Below, piece by piece: positions 11,855 to 22,010 of a stretch of 47,070 nucleotides of DNA. The stretch comes from Fomitopsis serialis (lineage: Eukaryota; Basidiomycota; Agaricomycetes; Polyporales; Fomitopsidaceae). Position numbers and translations under genes: made by a program. How positions within the stretch are numbered: the first letter of the stretch is position 1; each line of letters starts with the position of its first letter. The notes beneath the pieces were generated by a model. That model saw only the letters and a list, made by a program, of their open reading frames with translations. It was not told the DNA's origin and ran no database searches. The DNA is taken from contig NW_025955272.1 in assembly GCF_022376445.1 (NCBI RefSeq), positions 1 to 47,070 on the forward strand, read 5' to 3'.

Positions 11855-12070
11855 CATCTATGCACTGGGATACGATGACCGGCGTGGCGGATATGACGGT
11901 CACGTGTGAAGCGAGGCGTACCAGCAGCCCGCCTCATTATTACTGAGTGAGCTTGGATGGTCAGTTGCAAGAGAGCGAGAGGGGAATGATTGGCGGTGTG
12001 GGGCGCAGCCCGCAGGGCTGCCCGACTCGAAGAGTGTGCCTGGACCTGAGGGGCAACGGGTGAGCCGCGA
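11855..12070. repeat. 216-base left-end repeat, copy 1
   Basis: Identical base for base, as far as I can read, to 12405-12620. It starts CATCTATGCACTGGG and ends GGTGAGCCGCGA. It contains a strong hairpin GCAGCCC-GC-AGGGCTGC near its 3' third and a 10-base block GAAGCGAGGC whose reverse complement lies near the end of the right-end repeat. It marks the left end of repeat element 1. Confidence 0.9.
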
Positions 12071-12404
12071 GGGCGGGCGGGTTGATACCGCAGCCCTGCG
12101 CTCCCATTGCCACTGCTGGGCCGCAGGGTAGACACGTCGAGCCAAAAACAAACAAAACAAAGACAAAAACAAAACAAAGATATAAAGAAAAAGCACACAT
12201 TGGGTTTTTGGCGGCGTGTGCTGCGTGAAGAGGGTGGGGAGGGTGGGGAAAACGAGAGCTATTCGAAGGGCGTAGCGGCCGCGGAGCCTTCGAGAGCGGT
12301 CGTCCGAGTGGGCGCGCAGAGGAGAGCGATGCGCGCCTAAATCTCCTCCTGCATGCGTAGACTCACTTCTACGCGACGCTCGTGCCTCGCTTCGCTTAGA
12401 ATAC
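11858..12404. mobile_element. Repeat element 1 (short form)
   Basis: An element of about 547 bases bounded by CAT at both sides. It shares its first 213 bases and its last 157 with element 2 immediately downstream, but its interior (about 12071-12247) is unrelated and includes an A/C-rich run of AAAACAAAC type. Conserved ends with different interiors are typical of non-autonomous mobile elements. I see no terminal inverted repeat and no transposase, so the class is open. A tandem duplication followed by internal replacement is the alternative. Confidence 0.5.
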
Positions 12405-12407
12405 CAT
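12248..12407. repeat. 160-base right-end repeat, copy 1
   Basis: Identical by eye to 13674-13833. It contains a subterminal hairpin GCGTAGA-CTCACT-TCTACGC and the block GCCTCGCTTC, the reverse complement of a block in the left-end repeat. It ends GAATACCAT, and its final CAT is shared with the start of the second left-end repeat. Confidence 0.9.
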
Positions 12408-12620
12408 CTATGCACTGGGATACGATGACCGGCGTGGCGGATATGACGGTCACGTGTGAAGCGAGGCGTACCAGCAGCCCGCCTCATTATTACTGAGTGA
12501 GCTTGGATGGTCAGTTGCAAGAGAGCGAGAGGGGAATGATTGGCGGTGTGGGGCGCAGCCCGCAGGGCTGCCCGACTCGAAGAGTGTGCCTGGACCTGAG
12601 GGGCAACGGGTGAGCCGCGA
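12405..12620. repeat. 216-base left-end repeat, copy 2
   Basis: Second identical copy of 11855-12070, offset by exactly 550 bases. It abuts the first right-end repeat and opens element 2. Confidence 0.9.
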
Positions 12621-13830
12621 TACCCAATATGAAGACGTCGAGTACGGCGGCGCGTTGCGGCGAAGCCGTTACCCCCAGTCCAGAAGCCGACGAGCCTCGT
12701 CGTACATGCTCTGTGAGTCAGTGTCCAACACTGACGACGCCAATGACCCGTATTGCTGATCAACCGGTTCGCAGAGTCCCGCCGGATGGGCGCCGCGAAG
12801 CAAACATCGCTCCGCTGACCCTAGGAGGAGCAGTGCCGCGTCGTGCTCATCGAACCCGGTGTGTCCAGCCTGACTCGTGTGCAGTGGATGACACGAGTTC
12901 GTTACGCTCGTGCCGACACGAGCCAGTGCCAGTGTAAGCATGCTGCTGCTGCATGCTCCTGACTCGTGTGCAGTGAATGACACGAGCGTGTTATGCTCGT
13001 GCCGACACGAGCCAGTGTAAGCGTGCTGCGTCCAGCCCGACCCGTGTGTGACACTCGCTGGCTATGAGCTCGTGCTGACACGAGCCGGTGTAAGCATACT
13101 GCGTCCAGCCTGACCCGGTGTGACACTCGCTGGCTATGAGCTCGTGCTGACGCGAGCCAGTATAAGCCTGCTGCGTCCAGCCTGACTCGTGTGTGACACT
13201 CGCTGGCTATGAGCTCGTGCTGACACGAGCCAGTGAAGCATACTGCGTCCAGTGTAAGCATGTTGCCTCCAGCCTGACTCGCGTGTGCATGACACGAGCT
13301 AGCGATGCTCGTGCCGACGCGAGCCAGTGTAAGCGTGTTGCGTGCAGCATGAAAGAAACTCAGCGGGTTGGTCCCGCCCGGCGACCAGTGAGCGAGAGCG
13401 CTGGTGACGGAGCACTGGGCGGCGGTCGAAGGACTCGGAGTCGGACAGTCCACAATGGCAACCGCTGCTCGCTCAGCTGGATGCTCATGTCGGACAAGCT
13501 TGCGAGACAGAGACTACGACTCTGTGTTGACCATCCTCCACGCATTTGTGAGTGGTACAATCATTTGGTCGTTGCTCACATAATCCGGCTCTTCGTCGCC
13601 ATCGGGATTGATGAGCGAAGGTTGTACCATAGTCCCCTTCCTGTAAGCTACAAGTGGTGTAGTCTTAGTGGAAGAAAACGAGAGCTATTCGAAGGGCGTA
13701 GCGGCCGCGGAGCCTTCGAGAGCGGTCGTCCGAGTGGGCGCGCAGAGGAGAGCGATGCGCGCCTAAATCTCCTCCTGCATGCGTAGACTCACTTCTACGC
13801 GACGCTCGTGCCTCGCTTCGCTTAGAATAC
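12408..13830. mobile_element. Repeat element 2 (long form, with minisatellite)
   Basis: An element of about 1.42 kb with the same ends as element 1 but an interior of about 1.05 kb (12621-13673). The interior holds a minisatellite (12857-13350) and a short segment at about 13500-13640 whose plus frame reads hydrophobic residues (HLVVAHIIRLFVAIGI), possibly captured host sequence. CAT flanks both ends. The long open frames that run across the repeats on the minus strand (11900-12763 and 12902-13453) merely translate repeat DNA. No enzyme for movement is visible. Confidence 0.5.
12857..13350. repeat. Hairpin-forming minisatellite, about six units of 65-80 bases
   Basis: Units carry CCAGCCTGACTCGTGTG, a short spacer, then GCTCGTG-CCGA-CACGAGC (a perfect 7-base stem; CTGA loop in some units), then CAGTGTAAGC and CTGCGTCCAG. 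Unit length varies through small deletions. Middle units share ACACTCGCTGGCTATGAG, so they look younger than the outer ones. Each unit can form its own hairpin on either strand. Confidence 0.8.
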
Positions 13831-13833
13831 CAT
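13674..13833. repeat. 160-base right-end repeat, copy 2
   Basis: Second identical copy of 12248-12407; closes element 2. Followed by unrelated sequence beginning TAACATAAG. Confidence 0.9.
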
Positions 13834-15498
13834 TAACATAAGTAGGTGCACAGATAGCACGAATTAGATGCGAATGCGAAGAACAATGCCATGAGCAGCA
13901 TTAATCGCCGGGTATGCTCGGTGCATACGCACCGTACGAAGGTTGCGCGACCACGTGACCGCATACGTCCAACCAGTGGCAGGACGCGCGCGCCGCGCCT
14001 GTAACGCTGAGGTTTACCGGAATCCAGACTCTGATGTATTCAGAAACTCAGAATCCTCGCATACAATGGCTAATAAAGGAAGATTCACTGCGGAGAGCTG
14101 CATTATATAACGAATAGCACCGCTCACGAGCTGCTAATTCAATGCTGAGTCCTACTAGTAAGTACTTATCGTAGCGGCGCAAGCGCCGATCCCCGACTCC
14201 TGCATGGCACACAGCTACTCAGCCTGCCACAGCGGCACCATAGTATATAATGTATGTATTGTAATATTGTACCATCGGAATGGTATGGAGACTCAATTGG
14301 AAGCCCCGCGGCGGCTTCGCCGCCCGGGCGTCTCGGGCTTCCACGACTCAGTATGTATCACAGTACATAAGTATGTAAGTGCAGGCTATCAAAAATGAGG
14401 GAAACTTTCCTGCATTTGGGAGGAGTCATTTGATGGTCAGAGATCCAGGCGTCCAGACACAGCCAGATGCACGGAAGGATCCAACTGCCTCGAGCTGCCT
14501 CGTAGGACACTCGAGCATTGCTGCGATACCGTTTATGGGAATTCTAAGTCACGTGTTTCCCACGGAGGGAGCGGCATCGCCGGCTGCGAACGACTTATGG
14601 TGGACAAAGCCCTCCTCTCTCCCTCCGGTCGGAGTCGGGGACCGAGACGATGGTTCGTGACTAACGCGCAACATCCAACTTGAATATTTGGACCTCTTGA
14701 GGCCTTGAGACTGTGAAGGCCAGAACCTGGAGGAGCTGCGGCATCCATTCATCGCCCGGACGGGTGATCATTCTCTTACTGCAGAATAGTTACTTCTTTA
14801 TCTGGTACCGTGCCTTTCTTTTCAGTCACCGATTGCTCGACTTCCAGCTGTCACGGTACTTCTCGCTCACCACCCTGCGTTTCTCACTCGCCACGCGTCA
14901 CGTTTCGGTCTCGAACGTCGTTGTCCACCTACATGACTATAATGTGTCATTATCTGTTCCTTTTTCGCTCTCGATGTTCCAGAATTCTTCGCCCACCCCA
15001 TATGTACTTATAGCGAGCCCGGCTGCTTGTTCCCTTGTCGTACCTTTCCCCTCAACGTCAACCTCCACGCATATTTTCTTGCTCGCGTCCGCTCCCGGCA
15101 GCTCCCTTGCTCTCGACCAGCAGGCCTCAAGGTTAGTGTCAAGCTCGTGCCTTACTAGTACTTCATATGCCGCATAGTCGGAAGTCTGAAATACGATTGA
15201 TGCCGTGTTGCCCTTCTCAATGTCATTTCGCCCGCGGCCGATATGCTGCATGATCTGACAGGGTCGAACTCAAGTCGAACTGGGGCGACCTCCCGGGACA
15301 CGGTCTCCGAGTCGGCGATCAAACCGCCAACAGAGGGCATCGGGCTGCCCATCTACGATCTGAGATAGCGGGAGCCAATCTCCACGCCAAGTCACGGCCC
15401 TCCTCAGGCTGTTGTCATGAGGCCGTTCAGTATGTAACTCACTTGCAGCCCGCACCAGCAATTGTACTGTCTGACACCCCCTTAGATCATTGAACAGT
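13834..15498. other. Long gene-free stretch before the enoyl reductase gene
   Basis: About 1.7 kb without a secure gene. A plus-strand frame at 14713-15177 is rich in Ser, Phe and Leu but shows no motif. A stable hairpin at 14298-14343 and a small palindrome near 14174-14187 (CGGCGC-AA-GCGCCG) stand out. Confidence 0.4.
14298..14343. repeat. Nested GC-rich hairpin
   Basis: The outer arms TGGAAGCCC and GGGCTTCCA are exact reverse complements. Inside lies GGCGGC-TTC-GCCGCC, another perfect stem. The pair could form a cruciform or a very stable RNA stem. No neighbouring gene end places it as a terminator, and its role is unknown. Confidence 0.65.
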
Positions 15499-17004
15499 AT
15501 GTCGACCACAACTGCGAGCAGCGTACTCTCACGCGCAAAGAGTCTCGCCACCTCCCGCCTGTTCTCATCGACCGCCACGACCGCAGGACCCTCAGCGCAT
15601 CGCGCCCTCATATTCCGACAGCACGGCGCGCTCAATGAAGCCCTCTCCGCCCATACCTTCCGCGCCCTACCACCGCCGAGCCCAGGGCTCGTCAACGTCC
15701 GCGTGCGGCTCGCGCCCGTGAACCCGAGCGACGTGAACGTCGTCGAGGGTGTCTATCCGAACAAGCCCCCCGCAGAAACACTCCTACCACCCGAGTCGCT
15801 TGGTGATCAAGCATTCAGTGTCGCGGGCGGCCAGCCCGTGCAAAATGCGTCCGAGGAGGGAGGAGTGTACGTTCCTGGGAACGAGGGCGTGGCGGAGGTC
15901 ACGGCAGTGGGCGAGGGCGTGGGCGGGCTGAAGGTCGGGGACTGGGTGGTGTTCGCGAAGACGCAGCCGGGATCGTGGGCGAGTGCGCGGCAGGTGGGTG
16001 AGCGGGACGTGATCAGGGTCGACAAGGGCGCGGGCGAGGTCTCAGCGGCGATGTTGTCTGTGAGTGTGCGCAAGTCGCGTGCGAACGGTGTGTACTGAGG
16101 CGATTGGGTACGTGCAGGTGAACCCGACTACGGCGCTGTGTATGCTGCGAGACTTTGTGCAGCTCAAGGAGGGCGACTGGATCGTGCAGAATGGTGCGCC
16201 CGGCGCTAACTGTGTGGTATGGATCTGACGGGCTGCTCCACGTGCGGCGACATAGGTGCTAACAGCGCGGTGCGTTTCTCCCTAACATCCAATATCTAAC
16301 GGCTATCAATGCCTGGTGAATTGTCATTCGTGCACAGGTCGGCCAGCTCGTCATCCAAATTGCGGCTCAAAAGGGCATCCGCACACTCAACTTCATCCGC
16401 AAGCGGTGCGTCCCTTCTCCAATCTGCGGCTCACACGTACTTACCGATTGGATCCAGACCAGAGCAGGATCTCAACGCACTTCAAGAGCACCTCACCGCG
16501 CTCGGGGCGACACACGCGCACACGTACGACGAGCTCACCGACCGAGCCTTCGTCGCGCACTACAAGGATCTCACCTCCCGCCAGCCGCCGCGCCTCCTCC
16601 TGAACTGCGTGTCCGGCCCGGAGACGACGGGGCTGCTCCGCCTGCTCGGGCAGGACGCGCAGCTGGTGTCGTACGGCGCGATGTCGAAGAAGCCACTAGG
16701 GCTCCCGACGGGCGCGCTGATCTTTCGGGGGCTCATCGCGCGGGGGTTCTGGATGAGCCGCTGGTACGAGGAGCATACGCGGGAGGAGCGGGAGGCGCTG
16801 TTGCGGGAATTGGTGGGGATGAAGGTGCGTGAGTCGCGGCGTGTGGGTGGGCGGTGCTGATGGTGCGGTGGTGTGTAGTTGCAAGAACCGAAGCATAGCA
16901 TGTTTACGGTGCGGGGTGGGTGGAGCGACGAGGAGGCGGGGAAGAGGGTGAGGGATGCGCTGGGGCTGCGGGTAGGGGAGCGGGCGGGGAGAAGGTGCTG
17001 TTGA
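15499..17004 (+). CDS. ETR1: Mitochondrial 2-enoyl thioester reductase (MECR/Etr1 type)
   Basis: Predicted NADPH-dependent reductase of trans-2-enoyl thioesters in mitochondrial type II fatty-acid synthesis. Exons: 15499-16059, 16118-16193, 16256-16269, 16338-16405, 16458-16824, 16879-17004 (403 residues). The first 30 residues are Arg/Ser/Ala-rich with no acid, as expected for mitochondrial import. Family landmarks: LAPVNPSDVNVVEGVYP with the proposed catalytic Tyr86, the cofactor loop GANSAVGQLVIQIA, and NCVSGPETTG. The 14-base exon 3 supplies most of GANSA. The last exon is odd: the frame stops at 17002-17004 after AGRRCC, while one base out of frame the DNA reads GEKVLLRIEDPVA with a stop at 17025-17027, the expected C-terminus. 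Either a one-base loss in a G-rich run or a base-calling error has clipped the last strand. Confidence 0.88.
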
Positions 17005-17027
17005 GGATTGAAGACCCGGTGGCCTGA

Positions 17028-17814
17028 GGGTATTTGACACGGGCCATGCGAAGGTGTGTGTACCTTTCCTTGGAACCAAGTGCGGATATGAAGTCTTAAA
17101 GTCCCCTGTCGGTGGGTAACTTACGTGCTAAAAGGCTGAACTAGAGGTTTAACATAGTCTCTTTAGGACACAGACCCATCGGAGCCCGGATTCGAGCGCT
17201 TTGGTCGGTTCAACGTGTATGATGACATCCGATTTCACTCTGTTGCGTTGAACTCTACCGATGGCCACCAGCTCAAGGCACAGCATTGCCTGGACCACAC
17301 AACGGAGCCAACGTGTGTATCAGTCTTCCTTCTACGATTCAACAAGTCCTCCGTGGTATTTATAGCACGTCGAGCTGTGGCTCCCTACACGAGTGTGGCC
17401 CAGGAAGCGTTGCGGCAGAAGATACCCCAGTGCGCGTAGACTGTCCGAATATAAACCGTGAGTCAACAGTCCTTCTAGTCCTCGTTTCAGGTTACCTCCT
17501 CTGTGCATTCCACTCAACTCGTGGTGTGTGCCGCTGAGATGGTGACGCGCTCGCTGTGTTATCTCCGACCTGCTCTTCACAGAACAGGGTGTCTCGTTCG
17601 TGCAAATAAGTGTATGTGCGGTCGTCGTTGTACGCCATGGATTCTATGCTTGTCTCTGTGAGCGGAAGGGCGTGTGCTGCATGTTGTAAGTTAGGTTGCG
17701 GCGATTTCATCGATATACAACTGACGCTTAGACCACAGATTGGATTGCGAGCCACTGCAAGGATGCGAATGGACTTTCCTGAGCGACCTAAGTGTCGTAG
17801 TCCCCCAAATTGCT
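17028..17814. other. Intergenic, nothing secure
   Basis: Holds the 3' end of the reductase transcript and the upstream region of the coiled-coil gene. Short frames such as 17286-17537 (+) and 17492-17755 (-) show no family signal. Confidence 0.4.
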
Positions 17815-19297
17815 ATGGACTCCTCTGCACCCACGATGCATATAGAGGACCGCGTCTTGCTGGACGATATTCCCTCAATACCTGGTACTGGCTATAGCAG
17901 CCTACTCCCCGAACATATCCTCTTCAACCCTGAGTTCCTTCCCGCCACGTCCTTCACGGTCATTGACGAAGCGATCACTGGCAGTGCGCAGCCGTACACC
18001 GCTGATTACCTGCATAGCATAGTAAAGCGGCTTGTCAACGGTGCACCAGTGATCGTCATCGTACAGGTGAACATTACTTGTGCGGACGGCTCTGATGATT
18101 TCTGATATTGTGGGATGTGTGTACTAGAGTAACGACGGTATCGAGGCTGACACGCGAACCGAGTCGCCAGACTCGCCCACTTACATGCAGTCGATCCCCA
18201 TCGAGCGAATGCTGCATGGAGACGGTGTTCCGGGAGAAGAAATCAGGATAGTGAAGGAAGCTTCGGAGTCGATGAGTGCGCTCGAAGAGTGCAAAAAGGA
18301 AGTTGACAGGTTGAAGGATATGCTTGATGATCTGATGTGCGTCGTGTTCATGGTATCACTCCGTAGCTCATGAGCTGACCATAGTGTCCCAGCAAACACG
18401 ACTGGGAGCGAGAGAAGTTGCAGGGTCTCCTGGACGCGATGTCAACGGTGCAAAGAGAAACGAACACAGGGCTCGAACTGTCCAGGAAGATTACCAGGTC
18501 TCACATCTTGTTCTGCCACCAAATGGCGAGCACACTCAGTAATGCCGCAAAAGTCGAGGAAGACGGGCATGTCGCGCGAGACGCGGACGTCGTCGCCACA
18601 GGACAGAGCGTCCGCGAATCATTCTCCGAGTTCTGCCATCACATCGACGCCTTGCAGAGTGCGCTGCATGGCGTAGCTGAACAGATCGAGCATATACGAG
18701 AGAAGGGCAAACACTGGTTTCTTCATCTGCGCTGGCACATCTTATGGGCGAAGATACGGGAGTCCCTCCCCGATATCCTGAGAGCGGTCGTGCAACTCGT
18801 CTCCCACATCGGGAAGATCCTAGCCCTCGTTCACCCGGTCGCTAACGTCATCACTGCCCTTGCCGACGCTGTTCATGCACACCTCAGTAAAACCAATGCT
18901 AGGCGCGCACCACACGGTAAGTAGCGGACTTCTTCAAGTCGCCTGTGTATAAAATCAATCTAATCTCGTATGTCGCTTTATAGCCGTGGACGCGAATACC
19001 CAGGAAGTACCCCAACACGATCACAGCTACAACGAGATGAAGGAGATCCTGGATTTCATCCGCGAGAAGATGCCAATGCATGTCACGGAAGTCCAAGACA
19101 TGTTGAGGGACTGCTACACAAAGATGGAGCATCCGATGCTCAAAGTCGAAGACCAACTGGGTACGCATTACGTCCGCATGATGCCAGAGGACGCGGAGAG
19201 AGCAGCCGGCGTGTGGAGACAAGTGGGAGACCGCCTGGACGAGGTGTTTAGATCCCACTGCCAGGAGACGTCGGGTGCGGATTCTCCTCGCTGCTAG
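17815..19297 (+). CDS. Unrecognised coiled-coil protein with a hydrophobic helix
   Basis: I do not recognise this protein. The model of four exons (17815-18066, 18128-18336, 18393-18916, 18984-19297) keeps frame throughout and gives 432 residues. Residues 1-120 are mixed and Pro-rich, without a signal peptide. About 127-177 form a likely coiled coil (ALEECKKEVDRLKDMLDDLI continuing into KHDWEREKLQGLL). About 178-260 are helical with His and Glu. Residues 280-317 (from LPDILRAVVQLVSHIGKILA) form a long amphipathic to hydrophobic helix, too broken by His and Lys for a classic membrane anchor. The C-terminal 100 residues are again helical and charged. The first ATG in the upstream frame (17740) is not used because the 17815 ATG sits nearer the conserved-looking body. 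All-helical bundle architecture is inference. Confidence 0.65.
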
Positions 19298-19463
19298 TGC
19301 TCGGGCGGTGGTGGTTGCTAGGTGAGTAACCGGTCTGTCGAGTCAAATGCATGTCTCAATAGGTCACAGTACTGCAGACTCGCCATGCGTTATCCTTCAC
19401 CACACGACAAATTCTGTCCATGAAAGTATCTTATATGAGAATTTGATGGCATAGGTCTTCTTG

Positions 19464-19670
19464 TTAACGCGTCAAGGACATGAATCTATGATACGCAGAA
19501 CGTTTCGCAGTTTGATATATGTGGTTCTCAGTAGCATGCGCGAGTTGGCTTTCACCCGAGGAAGTGCCACGTCCGCTCCGCGCCGATATCGTTGTTGCTT
19601 CCCGGAACCCGGAAGGAAGCCCGTCAACTGCTCTGCTTGATCGGCTTCTGTTCAACGTATTCGCGCACAA
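19464..19670 (-). pseudogene. Relic of a DUF6533-family C-terminal tail
   Basis: Read on the minus strand, 19534-19582 encodes ARSGRGTSSGESQL, close to SQSGRGASSGENQL at the end of intact gene A (9859-9900). The nucleotide match is strong over about 45 bases and fades on both sides. It lies just downstream of gene B, which has its own complete tail, so it is probably the remnant of a further copy rather than part of gene B. Confidence 0.5.
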
Positions 19671-19912
19671 ACGACATGGTGTGCGCAGTGCGGTATTGCC
19701 GCAAGTTACTGCCAGTTTCCTCTATCCGTACTGTATATGAAACATTCTGGAAATGCCGTTGCTCTGCGCGGAAAATCATACGCATTAGTGACATGAAATT
19801 CGACGACTGGTGTGAGTACGTCCGTTCATATCCATAGTTATACCTTAATCAGTCTCCATAGATACAAGTCATCAGCCAGACGGAAGGGAAGGTAAATGTC
19901 ACAAGAATGCAT

Positions 19913-21810
19913 CTAGTGGAGAACTATGGGTGTATCTTGAGTCGTCATTAATGCCACTTCCTCGATGGCCACGAGCAGTGACCTATCAGTGACGGCAGTG
20001 GAGGAGTCTCCTTGGATCGAAGGCGACTCGAAAGAGCCGGCAAGCCCAGACCACGCAGGAGCAGGTGAACGGCGGGCCGCCTCCTCAGCCGTGTCTGAGC
20101 CAGCAACTAACTCAATACTCATTTCAACCAAGCCTTCCCCGTCTTCCATCCCCTGCCCAGCGTCGCTATCTGTGACCGAGTTCCCGAGTGGCCCAAGGGC
20201 GCGCGCGAAGCGTAGATCGGACCAGTGGGATGTCTGCGACGTGTTTGGACCCGAGAACGTTGGATCGGGGGGAGCAAGGACGGCTTCGCGCAGGCTGAGG
20301 AATAGGCGAGAGAGCAAGACAGTCGTCGCGCTGTCGCAACGGGAGACTGATGAATAAGTAGCGAAATGGGGAGAGGCGAAAGACGCACACGTCGGAGAGC
20401 AATGCCATGTTGTTGCCTGCCACAAAGCTCGCCTAAAAGAGTAAGTGAGCTCGGTGACAGGCACTGACAGGGATCCGTGACAATGTTCCGTGTAACTGCA
20501 GTGGGGAAAGACGCACTGGCGAGATGTACAGTGCGAGGACGAGTGCGTTCATGAGCAAAAGCGCACTATCTCAAGGGGTGAGCGTACGTTTCAGTGAACG
20601 AATGAACACTGAGCACACAAGAAGTACAGCGTCCCTGACAGATGATGTAATAATGAGACGATAGCATCGAAACAATCATGAAATGCACGTACCACCCCGT
20701 AGCAAGCGCTTTGTTATAGATATGTTTATGTTGTGTCCGTGAGCGAGCCGCCTGATCCCACCGGTGGCTTGCCACGTAGCCAAAAGGACCATCGCGTCCG
20801 ACAGCATGACGCTGACACGTATAGTGATCTCAACTTGACAGGTCCATTGTTACATGACCAGTCCAATGCATCAAAAGACGAAGAACGTACTCCTATACAA
20901 ATACAATGAGTATCCGAGACTGCCTCCAGGGAACAAATGGACGGAAACGCACTTGCGCATCAAGGGCAAGCTTAATCTCCAGTTGACCGCACAGCGGAAA
21001 GGATAGGCAGTAGGAAGCGTGTAGACAGTGGAAAGATTGAGCTTTGACGCGAACCTCAGTCATTGTTGATGTCTTGTTACGTACTATGATGGACGTACAA
21101 CATTCGCCGCGACCGGAACAAGCGAGACAGCCATGACAATGGCGGGAAAACGGTATCTTCTACCGTTAATTGCGAACACGCGCAGGGCAGACACAGCTAG
21201 AGGAGGTTCAGACCATGTTGTTGCGATGCAGCGGCGATCCGACACTACAGTGACTTACCTCCCAAAACGAAATATAGAAAGCAGACATTGACACCTGCTG
21301 CAATATATAGAATGTAGTAGCTGAAGGAAGGTAGATGAGCCCTTTGAGCTTCGACTGTGCCGTGACCCGTCCTCAAGTTCCAGAAACTCGCCTCTGATAC
21401 AGTATCATGTTAGCCACCATATGTTGAGCCGTGTAGAAGAGATCTCACTTACTTCACATGTGTGCGGAGACGGAATGAATGCCATGTCGAGCACCAATAA
21501 CAAGACCGTGAATAGATGCATAGAGGCGAAGAGAACGGGTATGACAACGCCTATCTTTTTACGGTGCCATATGAGCTCGATCTCTTTCCCGACGGTGAGC
21601 ATTCGATCATATGTGTAGACGGCTGAGCGTATCGTGTCACCCACACAGTCAGTATGCGAGCAAGAGTCGACAGCACTTACCCGCACAGGCAATCAGAATG
21701 CGATCATCAGCGAGGCTAAATAGAGGAGGCGTTGAGTAGTCTGAGAATATCAGGATAGACACTGGCAGGAACACCTACCGATGGGATGGTTCTTCGGCAG
21801 AGGCTGACAT
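19913..21810 (-). CDS. DUF6533-domain membrane protein B
   Basis: Paralogue of genes A, C and D; predicted 385 residues. Exons: 21810-21779, 21715-21681, 21622-21453, 21393-21392, 21320-21259, 21196-21099, 21041-20953, 20893-20892, 20833-20693, 20634-20619, 20565-20517, 20432-20389, 20330-19913. The DUF6533 signature reads AVYTYDRMLTVGKEIELIW. Membrane-like segments match gene A (YYILYIAAGVNVCFLYFV, then LRVFAINGRRYRFPAIV, then LLLMNALVLALYISP). The tail has SRLFLSLREAV and SDLRFARALGPLG, then a longer acidic end. Two 2-base exons (AG and GA) are needed for frame. The intron after the first micro-exon begins GCGAGT, a GC-AG intron. A TATAAAT motif lies about 75 bases upstream of the ATG. Function unknown. 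Confidence 0.85.
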
Positions 21811-21880
21811 GTATCAACCCAATGGATTTCTCTCGACGTCGTTGTGCAGAGGGTTCTGTTCTCTGAAATCTCGCAACAGG

Positions 21881-21890
21881 ACAATTTATA
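21881..21890 (-). promoter_or_regulatory. TATA box of DUF6533 gene B
   Basis: The minus strand reads TATAAATTGT about 75 bases before the ATG at 21810. The same TATAAATTG occurs upstream of gene C, which suggests a shared core promoter inherited from a common ancestor. Confidence 0.5.
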
Positions 21891-22010
21891 GCGCGACTCG
21901 GAGACGGCCATGAACCGAACAGTATGGTCAGTGCGGAGGACGTAGAGGGATGCTGAATGTCAGACAGACCACGGTGGGCCACGGTGCCTTCATCTCGCAA
22001 AGGCATTACG

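Noticed and set aside
11900..12763. 287-codon open frame on the minus strand
   Set aside because: It runs across two copies of the 216-base repeat and translates the same peptide twice; GC-rich repeat DNA is simply free of stops here.
12902..13786. Open frames of 183 (-) and 197 (+) codons
   Set aside because: Both translate the minisatellite and the right-end repeat; no motif and no codon signature of a gene.
11858..13830. Helitron or LTR classification of the paired elements
   Set aside because: No CTRR 3' end in the right place, no LTRs at both ends of one element and no tyrosine-recombinase, Rep or reverse-transcriptase sequence.
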